Positions 41,724-49,797 of a DNA stretch of 64,000 nucleotides are shown here, one piece after another. The stretch is from NCBI GenBank assembly GCA_937943045.1, contig CALEBN010000006.1:1-64000 (forward strand). The letters are read 5' to 3'. How positions within the stretch are numbered: the stretch's first letter is position 1; every line of letters begins with the position of its first letter. Under the pieces are notes generated by a model. That model was given only the letters and a program-made list of their open reading frames with translations, ran no database searches and was not told the origin of the DNA. The DNA is from an uncultured Collinsella sp. GTDB lineage: Bacteria > Actinomycetota > Coriobacteriia > Coriobacteriales > Coriobacteriaceae. A program made the translations under genes and the position numbers.

Positions 41724-42908
41724 GTGGGCAAGGCTAAGGCTAAGGCGAAGAAAAAGACGACGGGGGCGCGGGCTAAACGCGATCGTCGTCGGAAGCTCGC
41801 GACCGAAGCCCCTGCATCTGCTGAGGAGTTGCTGGCAAGCGTGCCGGGGCTTGATGCACTGCAGGATGTTCCGGCGTTCGATGACCTGCCGGTCGATGAA
41901 GCTCAGCAGGCGGCATTTGACGACTTTTGCGCACATGCCGAGGAGCCCGAGCAGATGCAGCTTGGCGCCGTGGTGCGCTTGGATCGCGGGTTTCCGCTGG
42001 TGGCCACTGCCGACGACACCTTTCGCGCCGAGCATGCCGTGGGGTTTGCCAAGTCGCGCGGCGAGGACGAGGTCCTGCTGCCTGCCGTGGGCGACCGTGT
42101 GGCGGTGCGCCGCGCTCCCGGGCACGATATGGGCGTGATTGAGTGCGTGCTGCCGCGCCGTACGAGCTTTGAGCGTTGGCGCGGCCGTGCCCGCGGAGAG
42201 CGCCAGGTGCTCTGCTCCAACGTGGATAGCGTGCTAATCGTGCAGGCGCTCGGTGCCGGTGAGGTGCTGCTCGACCGCGTGGCGCGCTCGCTGGTGTTGG
42301 CGCTCGACTGCGATGCCGAACCGGTGGTGGTGCTCACCAAAGCTGACCGCTGCGATGCCGAGGAGCTCGAGCGCGATCTGGACCGCGTGCGCCGCCTGGT
42401 GGGTCCGGACGTGCGCGTGATCGTGACGTCCTCTGCCGAGGGCCGCGGCCTGGACGAGGTCCGTGCCTGCGTGCCTGCCGGGAGCTGCGCCATGATTCTG
42501 GGCGAGTCGGGTGCCGGCAAGTCGACGCTGCTCAATGCACTGCTGGGCCACGATACGTTGGCGACCGGCGGTGTGCGCGAACGCGACGACCAGGGCCGTC
42601 ACACTACCGTCGCGCGCGTGATGGTGGCGCTGCCGGGCGACGCCGGCGTGATCGCCGATGCCCCGGGCCTGCGCAGTCTACCGCTCGTGGGTCACGAGCG
42701 GGGTCTGGCGCGCGCCTTTCCCGAGATTGTCGAGGCATCGCGCGCGTGCCGGTTTGGCGATTGCACACATACCCATGAGCCGGGCTGCGCCGTTCGCGAG
42801 GCCGAGGACGCCGGGCAGATCGACAGCCTGCGGCTGGAAACGTTCCAAAACCTGGCGTCATCCATGCGCGTGAGCGCTCAAATGCTCGATCCCGATGTTC
42901 ATCTGTAA
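41724..42908 (+). CDS. rsgA: Ribosome small-subunit-dependent GTPase A
   Basis: This 394-residue GTPase helps mature the 30S subunit. It has the circularly permuted order typical of RsgA: an N-terminal Lys-rich tail and OB domain, then G4 LTKADRC (near 203), G1 GESGAGKST (near 261), G3 DAPGLRS (near 312) and a zinc-binding end with CRFGDCTHTHEPGC. The GTG at 41724 is chosen because GGGAGG lies five bases before it; an earlier ATG at 41637 sits in the terminator. The N-terminal extension of about 60 residues is longer than in most RsgA proteins. Confidence 0.93.
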   Translation: MGKAKAKAKKKTTGARAKRDRRRKLATEAPASAEELLASVPGLDALQDVPAFDDLPVDEAQQAAFDDFCAHAEEPEQMQLGAVVRLDRGFPLVATADDTFRAEHAVGFAKSRGEDEVLLPAVGDRVAVRRAPGHDMGVIECVLPRRTSFERWRGRARGERQVLCSNVDSVLIVQALGAGEVLLDRVARSLVLALDCDAEPVVVLTKADRCDAEELERDLDRVRRLVGPDVRVIVTSSAEGRGLDEVRACVPAGSCAMILGESGAGKSTLLNALLGHDTLATGGVRERDDQGRHTTVARVMVALPGDAGVIADAPGLRSLPLVGHERGLARAFPEIVEASRACRFGDCTHTHEPGCAVREAEDAGQIDSLRLETFQNLASSMRVSAQMLDPDVHL

Positions 42909-42926
42909 TTGATTTTTCCTATAACA

Positions 42927-42962
42927 GCCGTCTCCCAACTGTTCGGGAGACGGCTTTTTTGC
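42927..42962 (+). terminator. Terminator of rsgA
   Basis: An 11-bp stem (AGCCGTCTCCC with its complement, 8-base loop) is followed by six T. Confidence 0.88.
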
Positions 42963-42998
42963 TGCGGAAAAGCCTCGAAACATGCAGTTTGTTGACGT

Positions 42999-43074
42999 GC
43001 TGACCAAAACCTTGCCATGAGCTTGACGGGCTGGTCAGCTTTTGGACAGCGATTGGTTTGACATCGAAAACCAA
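42999..43074. promoter_or_regulatory. Inverted repeats upstream of the Tad operon
   Basis: GCTGACCA (42999-43006) pairs with TGGTCAGC (43032-43039), and TTGGTTT (43053-43059) pairs with AAACCAA (43068-43074). They lie 90-160 bases before the first Tad gene, where the promoter must be. They could be operators. Parts of the same sequence occur at 9629-9712, so a dispersed element is the other possibility. Confidence 0.45.
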
Positions 43075-43160
43075 GATCGCGATTGCGCCGCTTTGCACTC
43101 TGACCGCCCAGACAATGGTGGTACGGGCATTCGCCCGGCACTGCCATGAGAGGAGCGGCC

Positions 43161-43820
43161 GTGAACAAGAGCAAGCGCATCGCCATCAGTCTGGTCGCGG
43201 GCGTGCTCGCTGCTCTGCTCTGCATGGTTTACGGCTCGTCGATTCGCTCGCAAGCCGAACAGGTCCAGGCTGAGACCTTGGCCAAGTACGGTGGCGATCG
43301 CGTCGAGGTATGCGTCGCGGCGCGCGATATCGATGTGGGCGAGACCCTCGATGAGACCAATGTCATAACCCAGGAATGGCTGACAAGTCTGCTGCCGCGT
43401 GACGCGGCGACCGAGCTGCGCCAGGTGCGCGGCGACGTGACGACCTCGCGTATTCCCAAAAACGCCGTGATCTGCAATGTCTACACCAAGGCCGAGAGCC
43501 ACAAGCTCGAGGTGCCTAAGGGCAAAGTTGCCGTTTCGGTGGCGGTTGATGCCGAGCACTCGGTCGGCGGCGCTACGGGCGTGGGCAGCTATGTGGACGT
43601 GTACGTGCAAAAAGATGGCGTGACCGATCGACTGTGCGGCGCGTATGTGATCGATACCAGTGAGGATTCCGGTGCCACGCGCGAGGGCAAGATCGAATGG
43701 GTGACGCTGGCGGCTGACCCCGAAGACGTCAAGGAGCTGCTGGGAGCCTCGGGCAAGGGAACGGTCAGCTTGACGATTCCCGCCACGGCGCGCGGCAAAA
43801 AGAGCGGAGGCGACGAGTGA
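43161..43820 (+). CDS. cpaB: CpaB/RcpC-like SAF-domain pilus protein
   Basis: This 219-residue protein has one N-terminal membrane helix (about 8-26) and then a SAF domain (VEVCVAARDIDVGETLDETNV, in part ARDIDVGETLDE, near 48) followed by an RcpC/CpaB-type region. In Tad systems such proteins stand on the outer face of the membrane and help pilus assembly, possibly by binding peptidoglycan. AGAGGAG just before the GTG at 43161 sets the start; the ATG at 43146 would include that site. It is the first gene of the Tad operon and overlaps the next by one base. Confidence 0.82.
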   Translation: MNKSKRIAISLVAGVLAALLCMVYGSSIRSQAEQVQAETLAKYGGDRVEVCVAARDIDVGETLDETNVITQEWLTSLLPRDAATELRQVRGDVTTSRIPKNAVICNVYTKAESHKLEVPKGKVAVSVAVDAEHSVGGATGVGSYVDVYVQKDGVTDRLCGAYVIDTSEDSGATREGKIEWVTLAADPEDVKELLGASGKGTVSLTIPATARGKKSGGDE

Positions 43821-45469
43821 TGAAGGCGATCTGGCTTGCGTGCTGCGCGTGCGGCGATTACGGGCTGTTGCAGCGTGAAGTCGAGGGCCGTGATGCGGGT
43901 GCACAGGTGCTTCGCGTGGGTGACCTGGACGGGCTGGTTTCCATGGCGCGGGCGTTTCCGTCGCGCCGCGGGGCTGCCATCATCGCGGCGTCTCTGTTTG
44001 ATACCGAAGACGTGCGCAAGACTGTTGCGCGCCTGACGGCCGAAGGCCGCGTGAGTCGCGTGGTCGTGTTGATAGAAGCGCTCGATCCGTCGGATATCGA
44101 GGGGCTGTTTCGCGCGGGGGCGACCGAGGTCATCGCTGAGCACAGTATATGCGGCAACGGGCGCGCGGGCGAGGGAGCGGTTGATTCCGATCGGCGCATG
44201 ACGATTGAGCCCGATGCTTTTGTTGATAGGGAACCCGGGGCGCCTCGCGCTACAAGAGGCCCGCGTGTTGATGATTATGGAAAAGCGGAAGCCGAGCATG
44301 GTCGGCGCCCCCGGAACCCCCTTGTATACGATGACGCTGGAGGGCCGGCGCAGCATGCTGGCGACTCCCCGGCTGTAGATATGGGATACGTGCACGGCGT
44401 GAATCTGGCGGATGAACTCGACGAAGTTGAGGGCTTTGCCGGGTGCGGCGAGTTGCCGCTGATGCAGCATGAGCAGATTGCGCAGAACGAGCCTGCCTCG
44501 CAGACCGAACAAGCTGCCATGCCGGCTTGGACGCAGCGTGTGGTTGCGGCGGGGGAGACGGGGACGCTGCCGCCGGCGCCCGCCCCGCCGCCTCCGATGC
44601 CGCCGGCAGACGCTGCCGCTCCGCAGCATCGAGCTCCGGTCATCTGCGCCATTTCGGGTTCGGGCGGTTGCGGCAAGTCGACGATCGTTGCCACCATGGC
44701 ACACGCATCGTCGCTGTTGGGCTTGCGTGCCGCCGTGCTCGACCTGGACCTGATGTTTGGAAACCTTTACGACTTGTTAGGCGTCGATGCTCCGCGCGAT
44801 ATGGCGGCACTTATCGAGCCGTCGGCGGCGGGCGCACTCACCGAGCCGGATATCGTAGCCACATCGATGCGCGTGGCGCCGGGCGTTACGCTCTGGGGTC
44901 CCGTCGCGGCGCCCGAGCAAGCCGAGCTCATGGCACGTCCGGTGGAGCTGCTGCTTGATGTCCTGCGTCGCGAATCCGACGTGGTCTTTATCGATACCTC
45001 GGTCTTTTGGGGCGACGCCGTGGCGGCTGCGGTGGCAGCGAGCGACCGTTGCCTGGTCGTTGGCGATGCGGCGGTGTCGTCCGCGACATCGGCGTCGCGC
45101 GTCATTGAACTGGCAAGTCGAGTAGGTGTGCCGCGCACGCGCATGAGTGCCGTGTTCAACCGGTTCGGTGCGCGCGGGGCAGACGAGGACGTCGCCATGC
45201 GCTTTGAGATTGCCTGTGCGTTGAGCTCCAAGATTCGTATCGCCGATGGCGGGCAGGATCTCGCCGCGCTCATGGCGTTTGGGCGCGCTGACGAGGCGGT
45301 GGGGCAGACGAGCACTTTTGCGACCAGCGTGCGCGAGGCCACGCGTGAGATGCTCGTGGAACTGGGGTGCGCCGTCGGCCCTTGGAGCGATATGGTCGCC
45401 GACCGTGCAACACGTACCGAGCGCCCGCGTATCCGCCTTCCCTGGTCGCGCGAGGGTGATCAGCGATGA
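43820..45469 (+). CDS. tadZ: TadZ/CpaE-like ATPase
   Basis: This 549-residue protein has an N-terminal receiver-like domain (1-105), a long low-complexity linker rich in Ala, Pro, Gln and Glu (about 110-270) and a MinD/ParA-like ATPase domain (about 275-540). The P-loop is SGSGGCGKSTIVA with LDLDLMFGN after it, and FIDTSVFWGD serves as Walker B. TadZ proteins place the pilus machine in the cell, often at a pole. The linker is longer than usual. The ATG overlaps the previous stop (TGATG) and the next gene starts within its own stop (ATGA). Confidence 0.85.
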   Translation: MKAIWLACCACGDYGLLQREVEGRDAGAQVLRVGDLDGLVSMARAFPSRRGAAIIAASLFDTEDVRKTVARLTAEGRVSRVVVLIEALDPSDIEGLFRAGATEVIAEHSICGNGRAGEGAVDSDRRMTIEPDAFVDREPGAPRATRGPRVDDYGKAEAEHGRRPRNPLVYDDAGGPAQHAGDSPAVDMGYVHGVNLADELDEVEGFAGCGELPLMQHEQIAQNEPASQTEQAAMPAWTQRVVAAGETGTLPPAPAPPPPMPPADAAAPQHRAPVICAISGSGGCGKSTIVATMAHASSLLGLRAAVLDLDLMFGNLYDLLGVDAPRDMAALIEPSAAGALTEPDIVATSMRVAPGVTLWGPVAAPEQAELMARPVELLLDVLRRESDVVFIDTSVFWGDAVAAAVAASDRCLVVGDAAVSSATSASRVIELASRVGVPRTRMSAVFNRFGARGADEDVAMRFEIACALSSKIRIADGGQDLAALMAFGRADEAVGQTSTFATSVREATREMLVELGCAVGPWSDMVADRATRTERPRIRLPWSREGDQR

Positions 45470-46794
45470 GCCTGCAAACGAGGATTAAGGCTGCCGGCGC
45501 TGCAGCGGCGGCAGCGCCTGTAGATGCGGGGCGTCGCCGCGCGGTGAAACGACGCACCAAGCGCGCCGTGATGGACCGCATGGGTTACGACGAAGTGGCG
45601 CGTATCAGCGCCTATATCGACCCGGCACTTGCCCGCTCGGAATTGCGTCCCGCGGTGGAGGCGGCGCTCAATGTTGAGGAGCCGACCGATCTCGCGACGT
45701 CCGAACGCGAGACCATCATCGACGAGATTTTGGATGACGTGGTGGGCCTGGGGCCGTTGCAGCCGCTCATCGAGGACGACACCGTTACCGAGATCATGAT
45801 CAACGGCTGCCGCTCGGCCTTCTTTGAACGCGGTGGCGTCTTGTACCCCATCGAGCATGCGTTTGAGGATGATGAGCAGATCCGTGTGCTTATCGACCGC
45901 ATCATCTCGCCACTTGGCCGCCGTATCGACGAGCGCAGCCCCATCGTCAACGCCCGCCTCAAAACGGGCTATCGCGTCAACGCGGTGATTCCGCCTGTGG
46001 CGATTGACGGACCGATTCTCACCATCCGAAAGTTCTCGGACCGCATCTGCTCGCTGGACGAGCTTGTGGGGCTGGGGTCGCTGCCGCTTTGGTATGCGCA
46101 GCTGTTGTCGTGCGCGGTGTCGCTGCGACAGGACCTGGCGGTTGCGGGAGGCACGGGATCTGGCAAGACCACCCTGCTCAACGCGTTATCATGCGAGATT
46201 TCCACTGGCGAGCGCATCGTGACGATCGAGGACTCTGCCGAGCTCAAGTTTGCGCATCATCCGCACGTGGTGCGCCTGGAGGCGCGCGAGGCTTCAATTG
46301 AGGGCGAGGGCGCGGTGACGATCCGCGACCTGGTGACCAATGCCCTGCGCATGCGCCCCGACCGCATCGTGGTGGGCGAGGTGCGCGGTGCCGAGTGCTG
46401 CGACATGTTGCAGGCCATGAACACCGGGCACGACGGATCGCTCACCACGCTTCATGCGGGCACCGAGCAGGAGACCGTGGTGCGTTTGACGCTGCTTGCG
46501 CGCTATGGCATCGATCTGCCGAGCGAGCTTATCGAGGAGCAGATTGCCATGGCGCTCGACGGCATCGTGATGTCCGAGCGTCATGCGGACGGCAGGCGTT
46601 TCGTGTCCTCCTATTCGGGGGTGCGACGCGGCGCGTCGGGCGGCGTGGAGCTTGAGCGCTACGTGACGTTCGATGCCGCCACGCGCACCTGGACGCTCGA
46701 TCGCGAGCCTCCGTTTATCGCGGAGGGCCTGCGCTCGGGAACGCTCACACAAGAGGAGGTGGACGAATGGAGATCGTTGTGCCCCTCGTCGTAG
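45466..46794 (+). CDS. tadA: TadA/CpaF pilus assembly ATPase
   Basis: This 442-residue secretion ATPase drives pilus assembly. It has an N-terminal helical domain, the CpaF signature [18 protein letters not shown] (near 106), Walker [13 protein letters not shown] (near 227), the Asp box, and [24 protein letters not shown] (in part VVGEVRGAE and NTGHDGS, near 304-325) as Walker B and His box. Length is normal. It overlaps tadZ by four bases (ATGA). Confidence 0.95.
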   Translation: MSLQTRIKAAGAAAAAAPVDAGRRRAVKRRTKRAVMDRMGYDEVARISAYIDPALARSELRPAVEAALNVEEPTDLATSERETIIDEILDDVVGLGPLQPLIEDDTVTEIMINGCRSAFFERGGVLYPIEHAFEDDEQIRVLIDRIISPLGRRIDERSPIVNARLKTGYRVNAVIPPVAIDGPILTIRKFSDRICSLDELVGLGSLPLWYAQLLSCAVSLRQDLAVAGGTGSGKTTLLNALSCEISTGERIVTIEDSAELKFAHHPHVVRLEAREASIEGEGAVTIRDLVTNALRMRPDRIVVGEVRGAECCDMLQAMNTGHDGSLTTLHAGTEQETVVRLTLLARYGIDLPSELIEEQIAMALDGIVMSERHADGRRFVSSYSGVRRGASGGVELERYVTFDAATRTWTLDREPPFIAEGLRSGTLTQEEVDEWRSLCPSS

Positions 46795-47693
46795 GGGGCT
46801 TGACGGGGCTTTCGGCCGCGGTGGCGTGTGGGGCGGAGCCTCGTGCGCCGCGCGTGCCGCCGGCGGAGCTGGTCAGTCATGCGCTTGAGTCGGTTGCCGA
46901 GAGGCTGCCGCGCGAGTTGGTAGAAAACGACCTGCTAAAAAAGATTGCCCACTCCTGGGCGGCGCTGGTTCCGGCACATCGCGTTGGCCTTGTCATCGAG
47001 GATGACAAGGCGCGACTGGCATGCTTACTGCTGTCGAGTGGTGTCTGCGGCATTGCCCTGACTGTCGTATCGCTGTCGCCCATCGGCTTTGTCCTGGGGC
47101 TGCTCGCACCGTTTGGCGTAGGTGCCGCTCGCGACACCTTCGACCGTCGCCGCGAGCAACACGATGTGGAAGAAGCCATGCCCGAGGCCTTTACGGCGCT
47201 CTCTATGTCGCTCGCCTCGGGTCATTCGCTGGCCCAGGGCATGAGGTTTGTGGGAACTCACGCGCAAGAGCCGGTGCATACCGAGTTTTTGCGCGTTGCG
47301 GCGGCGATCGACTGCGGCGTCTCGGCGACTGATGCGTTGGATGACCTACTCGACCGTATCGATGCCCCCGGCCTTTCGCTTGTCACTTTGGCGCTCAAGG
47401 TGTCGCAGCGAACCGGCGCCCCGCTTGCTGACCTGCTATCCGAGGCGTCGAGCATGGTGGGGGAGCGCATTGAGCTCAAGCGCCGCCTGGACGTCAAGAC
47501 ATCGCAGGCGCGCATGTCGGCACACATGGTCTCGGCGATGCCGGCGGGTATGTGCGCGGTGCTGGCGCTGCTTTCGGCCGACTTTCGCCGCGGCCTTGCA
47601 ACGCCGGCAGGTGCCGGTACCGTGGTGTTGGGCCTTGCCCTCAACGCCGTCGCGCTGGTGGTTATCCGGCGCATTATGCGGGTGGAGCTATGA
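46767..47693 (+). CDS. tadB: TadB-like pilus assembly membrane protein
   Basis: This 308-residue protein is one of the two inner-membrane platform proteins of the Tad system. It has helices near the N-terminus and at about 85-115, a type II secretion F domain (about 140-270) with MPEAFTALSMSLASGHSLAQGM, and C-terminal helices. It overlaps the end of tadA by 28 bases and the start of tadC by four (ATGA). Confidence 0.88.
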   Translation: MEIVVPLVVGGLTGLSAAVACGAEPRAPRVPPAELVSHALESVAERLPRELVENDLLKKIAHSWAALVPAHRVGLVIEDDKARLACLLLSSGVCGIALTVVSLSPIGFVLGLLAPFGVGAARDTFDRRREQHDVEEAMPEAFTALSMSLASGHSLAQGMRFVGTHAQEPVHTEFLRVAAAIDCGVSATDALDDLLDRIDAPGLSLVTLALKVSQRTGAPLADLLSEASSMVGERIELKRRLDVKTSQARMSAHMVSAMPAGMCAVLALLSADFRRGLATPAGAGTVVLGLALNAVALVVIRRIMRVEL

Positions 47694-48331
47694 GTGCCCC
47701 GGTCGGGGTCGCGGCGTGCCTGTGCGCGTTCAGCGTGTTTATCGTGACGGGTTTGGAGCGCGCGGACGCACGCAAGATCGTCCAGGCCTGCAAACGCGAG
47801 GCGCTGCTGGTTGTTGCGGCTGCCCGATCGGTGACCGATGTCCTGGTAGCACGGTTGAGGGGCATGCTCGGCACGGGTGGTACGGCGCAGGTGTCGCTCG
47901 GCGAGGTGTCCGAGATGATCGACGTGGTGCGTCTGGGGCTTTCGGCCGGCCTTTCGTTCGATGCGGCGCTTGAGGTTTTTTGCGCTAATCGCCGATCGAC
48001 GTTGGCGCTCCGCCTTGAGCGAGCCTGCATGGCATGGCAGGTGGGCGTAGGGACGCGAGAGGATGAGCTTCTGGCGGCCGCGCGCGACCTGGATGTGCGG
48101 GCGCTCGAGACCTTTGCCATCACGGCGGGGCAGGCGCTTGCTCTCGGTGCCCCGCTTGCCGAGACGCTGGCGGCCCAAAGTCGCGAGATTCGCGCGGCCC
48201 ATCGCGCCGCGGTCGAGCGCGAGATTGAGCGCGCGCCGGTCAAGCTGCTGATTCCCACCGGCACGCTCATCTTGCCGGCGTTGCTTCTGTCCATATTGGG
48301 CCCGCTGCTGGGAGCAGGCGGGATGATGTAG
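47690..48331 (+). CDS. tadC: TadC-like pilus assembly membrane protein (short)
   Basis: This 213-residue protein is the second platform protein. It has an N-terminal helix, a type II secretion F domain (about 75-185) with SEMIDVVRLGLSAGLSFDAALE, and a C-terminal helix. It is shorter than most TadC proteins (about 280-320) and lacks the usual pair of N-terminal helices. The start overlaps the tadB stop by four bases; the GC-rich extension upstream is tadB coding sequence. Confidence 0.8.
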   Translation: MSAPVGVAACLCAFSVFIVTGLERADARKIVQACKREALLVVAAARSVTDVLVARLRGMLGTGGTAQVSLGEVSEMIDVVRLGLSAGLSFDAALEVFCANRRSTLALRLERACMAWQVGVGTREDELLAAARDLDVRALETFAITAGQALALGAPLAETLAAQSREIRAAHRAAVEREIERAPVKLLIPTGTLILPALLLSILGPLLGAGGMM

Positions 48332-48341
48332 GGAGGAATAC

Positions 48342-48575
48342 ATGAATACGATGACTGACGTTGTTGACAAGGTCTGGAGCTTGGCGTTTTGCCAGTCAAT
48401 TCACGCTCGCCAGCGTGCCGAAGAACTGCTGCGGGAGGAGAGCGCGCAGGGCACCACCGAGTACGCCATCCTAGTCGGTGTGCTCGTGGTGATTGCCATC
48501 ATTGCCATCGTCGCATTTAAGGGCAAGGTCCAAGATTTATGGAGCGCTATCAGCGAGGGCATCAACAGCCTGTAG
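48342..48575 (+). CDS. flp: Flp-type pilin
   Basis: This 77-residue protein is the likely major pilin of the Tad pilus. A leader of about 36 residues ends in EESAQ, then GTTEYAILVGVLVVIAIIAIV forms the hydrophobic stretch (shown in parts GTTEYAIL and VGVLVVIAIIAIV). If the conserved Glu-Tyr is at positions 5-6 of the mature protein, cleavage falls after Ala, with Gln first, not after the usual Gly. The leader is longer than in most Flp proteins. GGGAGG before the ATG supports the start. The same (S/R)AQxTxE pattern is seen in three other proteins of this operon. Confidence 0.88.
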   Translation: MNTMTDVVDKVWSLAFCQSIHARQRAEELLREESAQGTTEYAILVGVLVVIAIIAIVAFKGKVQDLWSAISEGINSL

Positions 48576-49102
48576 AGGGCGCCCGTCCCGTCGGCGCGTT
48601 GCTGGTGCTCGCCTGTGCGGTCGTGGCGGTGGTAGTGGCGGTTTGGGGGCTTAACGCAGCACGGCAACAACGTTTAGGGGCTGCCGCGGATGTGGGATCG
48701 GGTTCGGCTGCGGCGTCTCAAATAGACGATGCGCGAGACGCGGCCGATGCGAATGCCGCCGTCACGGCGCAAACGTTCTTGCAAGCACTCGACGAGCGAG
48801 CGGACGCTGCAACGGGTTCGTCTGCAAACAATGCCGTCGCTGTTCGTCTCGCATGGTCCGAGTGCCGACCGATGACCGAGGCGGCGGCGGATATGCTGCG
48901 TGCCTATCGCGAGGTGCCCACGGCGCAACTTGCTCTGAGCGGCTATCTCGACATCAAGGGCAACGTGTGGGGCGCCATCGTGCGTGACGGACACGGCTGG
49001 GTCGATATGGTGACGGTTGCCGCGGATGCTGGTGATACTTCGTGTCGCCTGCACGTGGTCCGCCTGACCCCGCAGACAACGAACTCAAAGGAGGGGTCGT
49101 GA
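48539..49102 (+). CDS. Unknown membrane-anchored protein of the Tad operon
   Basis: This 187-residue protein has one membrane helix (about 20-40, ALLVLACAVVAVVVAVWGL) and an outer part rich in Ala and Asp, ending SCRLHVVRLTPQT. No family is recognised. Read from the ATG at 48539 it overlaps the flp gene by 37 bases; a TTG at about 48599, right before the helix, is another possible start, and neither has a strong ribosome site. Its place between two pilin genes suggests a minor assembly or surface protein. Confidence 0.65.
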   Translation: MERYQRGHQQPVEGARPVGALLVLACAVVAVVVAVWGLNAARQQRLGAAADVGSGSAAASQIDDARDAADANAAVTAQTFLQALDERADAATGSSANNAVAVRLAWSECRPMTEAAADMLRAYREVPTAQLALSGYLDIKGNVWGAIVRDGHGWVDMVTVAADAGDTSCRLHVVRLTPQTTNSKEGS

Positions 49103-49103
49103 A

Positions 49104-49322
49104 ATGCATTATGTCCTGCGCGAGGAATCTGCCCAGGCAACGGTCGAATACGCCATCGTCACGGTGGCACTGCTTTCCATCGTGCTGGCGATCGCAGGGC
49201 TTTGGCGTGCCGGTGCCGATGGGCGCTTGGCGGCGCTGGTCGAGCGGACGGCATCTCACGGCGTCACCTCGACATCGGTTGTCGACGCTGCTGCGGGTGC
49301 TAAGGACATCGTGCTCTATTGA
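49104..49322 (+). CDS. Second Flp-like small pilin
   Basis: This 72-residue protein has a very short leader (MHYVLREESA) and then QATVEYAIVTVALLSIVLAI, a pilin-type N-terminus with Glu-Tyr in the same place as in flp. The C-terminal half is polar. GGAGGGG before the ATG is a good ribosome site. It may be a minor pilin or a pseudopilin. Confidence 0.8.
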   Translation: MHYVLREESAQATVEYAIVTVALLSIVLAIAGLWRAGADGRLAALVERTASHGVTSTSVVDAAAGAKDIVLY

Positions 49323-49797
49323 TGTTGCGCGCGAGGACCGGGCGCAGTCTACGGTCGAGGCGGCATTCCTACTGCCGACGTTTCTGACGCTCGTCCTGTT
49401 GGCGCTGCAGCCGGTGTGTCTGCTCTATACGCGCGCGGTCATGGAGTCTGCCGCCGCCGAGACCGCGCGGCTCATGACCACGACGACGGTGGGGGATGAC
49501 GAGGATATTAAGGAGTTTGCGTGCCGCCGACTTGCCGCGGTGCCAGACGTTTCGATTTTCCATGCCGGCGGGCCCCTGTCGTGGGAAATCGAGCTTGGTC
49601 GGGCCGATGCGGGCGGCGTCTCGTCCGTTTCCGTTACCGGCGAGGTTAAACCGCTGCCCGTGATCGGCGCGTTTGCGCAGGCTATGGGTAGCGCAGGCCA
49701 AAACGGCTATGTCGAGCTTAGGGTCGACGTCTCGTATCGATCGCGTCCCGAGTGGCTGGAGGGAGACTATGATTCATGGATTGCTGCATGGGATTAA
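49297..49797 (+). CDS. TadE-like pseudopilin
   Basis: This 166-residue protein has EDRAQSTVEAAFLLPTFLTL (near 12-31), the TadE-type signal with Glu in the pilin position, then a membrane helix and a polar outer domain of about 110 residues. The start is uncertain: the given GTG at 49297 overlaps the previous gene by 26 bases and lacks a clear ribosome site, so translational coupling is likely. A shorter form starting nearer to 49318 is possible. Confidence 0.75.
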   Translation: MLRTSCSIDVAREDRAQSTVEAAFLLPTFLTLVLLALQPVCLLYTRAVMESAAAETARLMTTTTVGDDEDIKEFACRRLAAVPDVSIFHAGGPLSWEIELGRADAGGVSSVSVTGEVKPLPVIGAFAQAMGSAGQNGYVELRVDVSYRSRPEWLEGDYDSWIAAWD

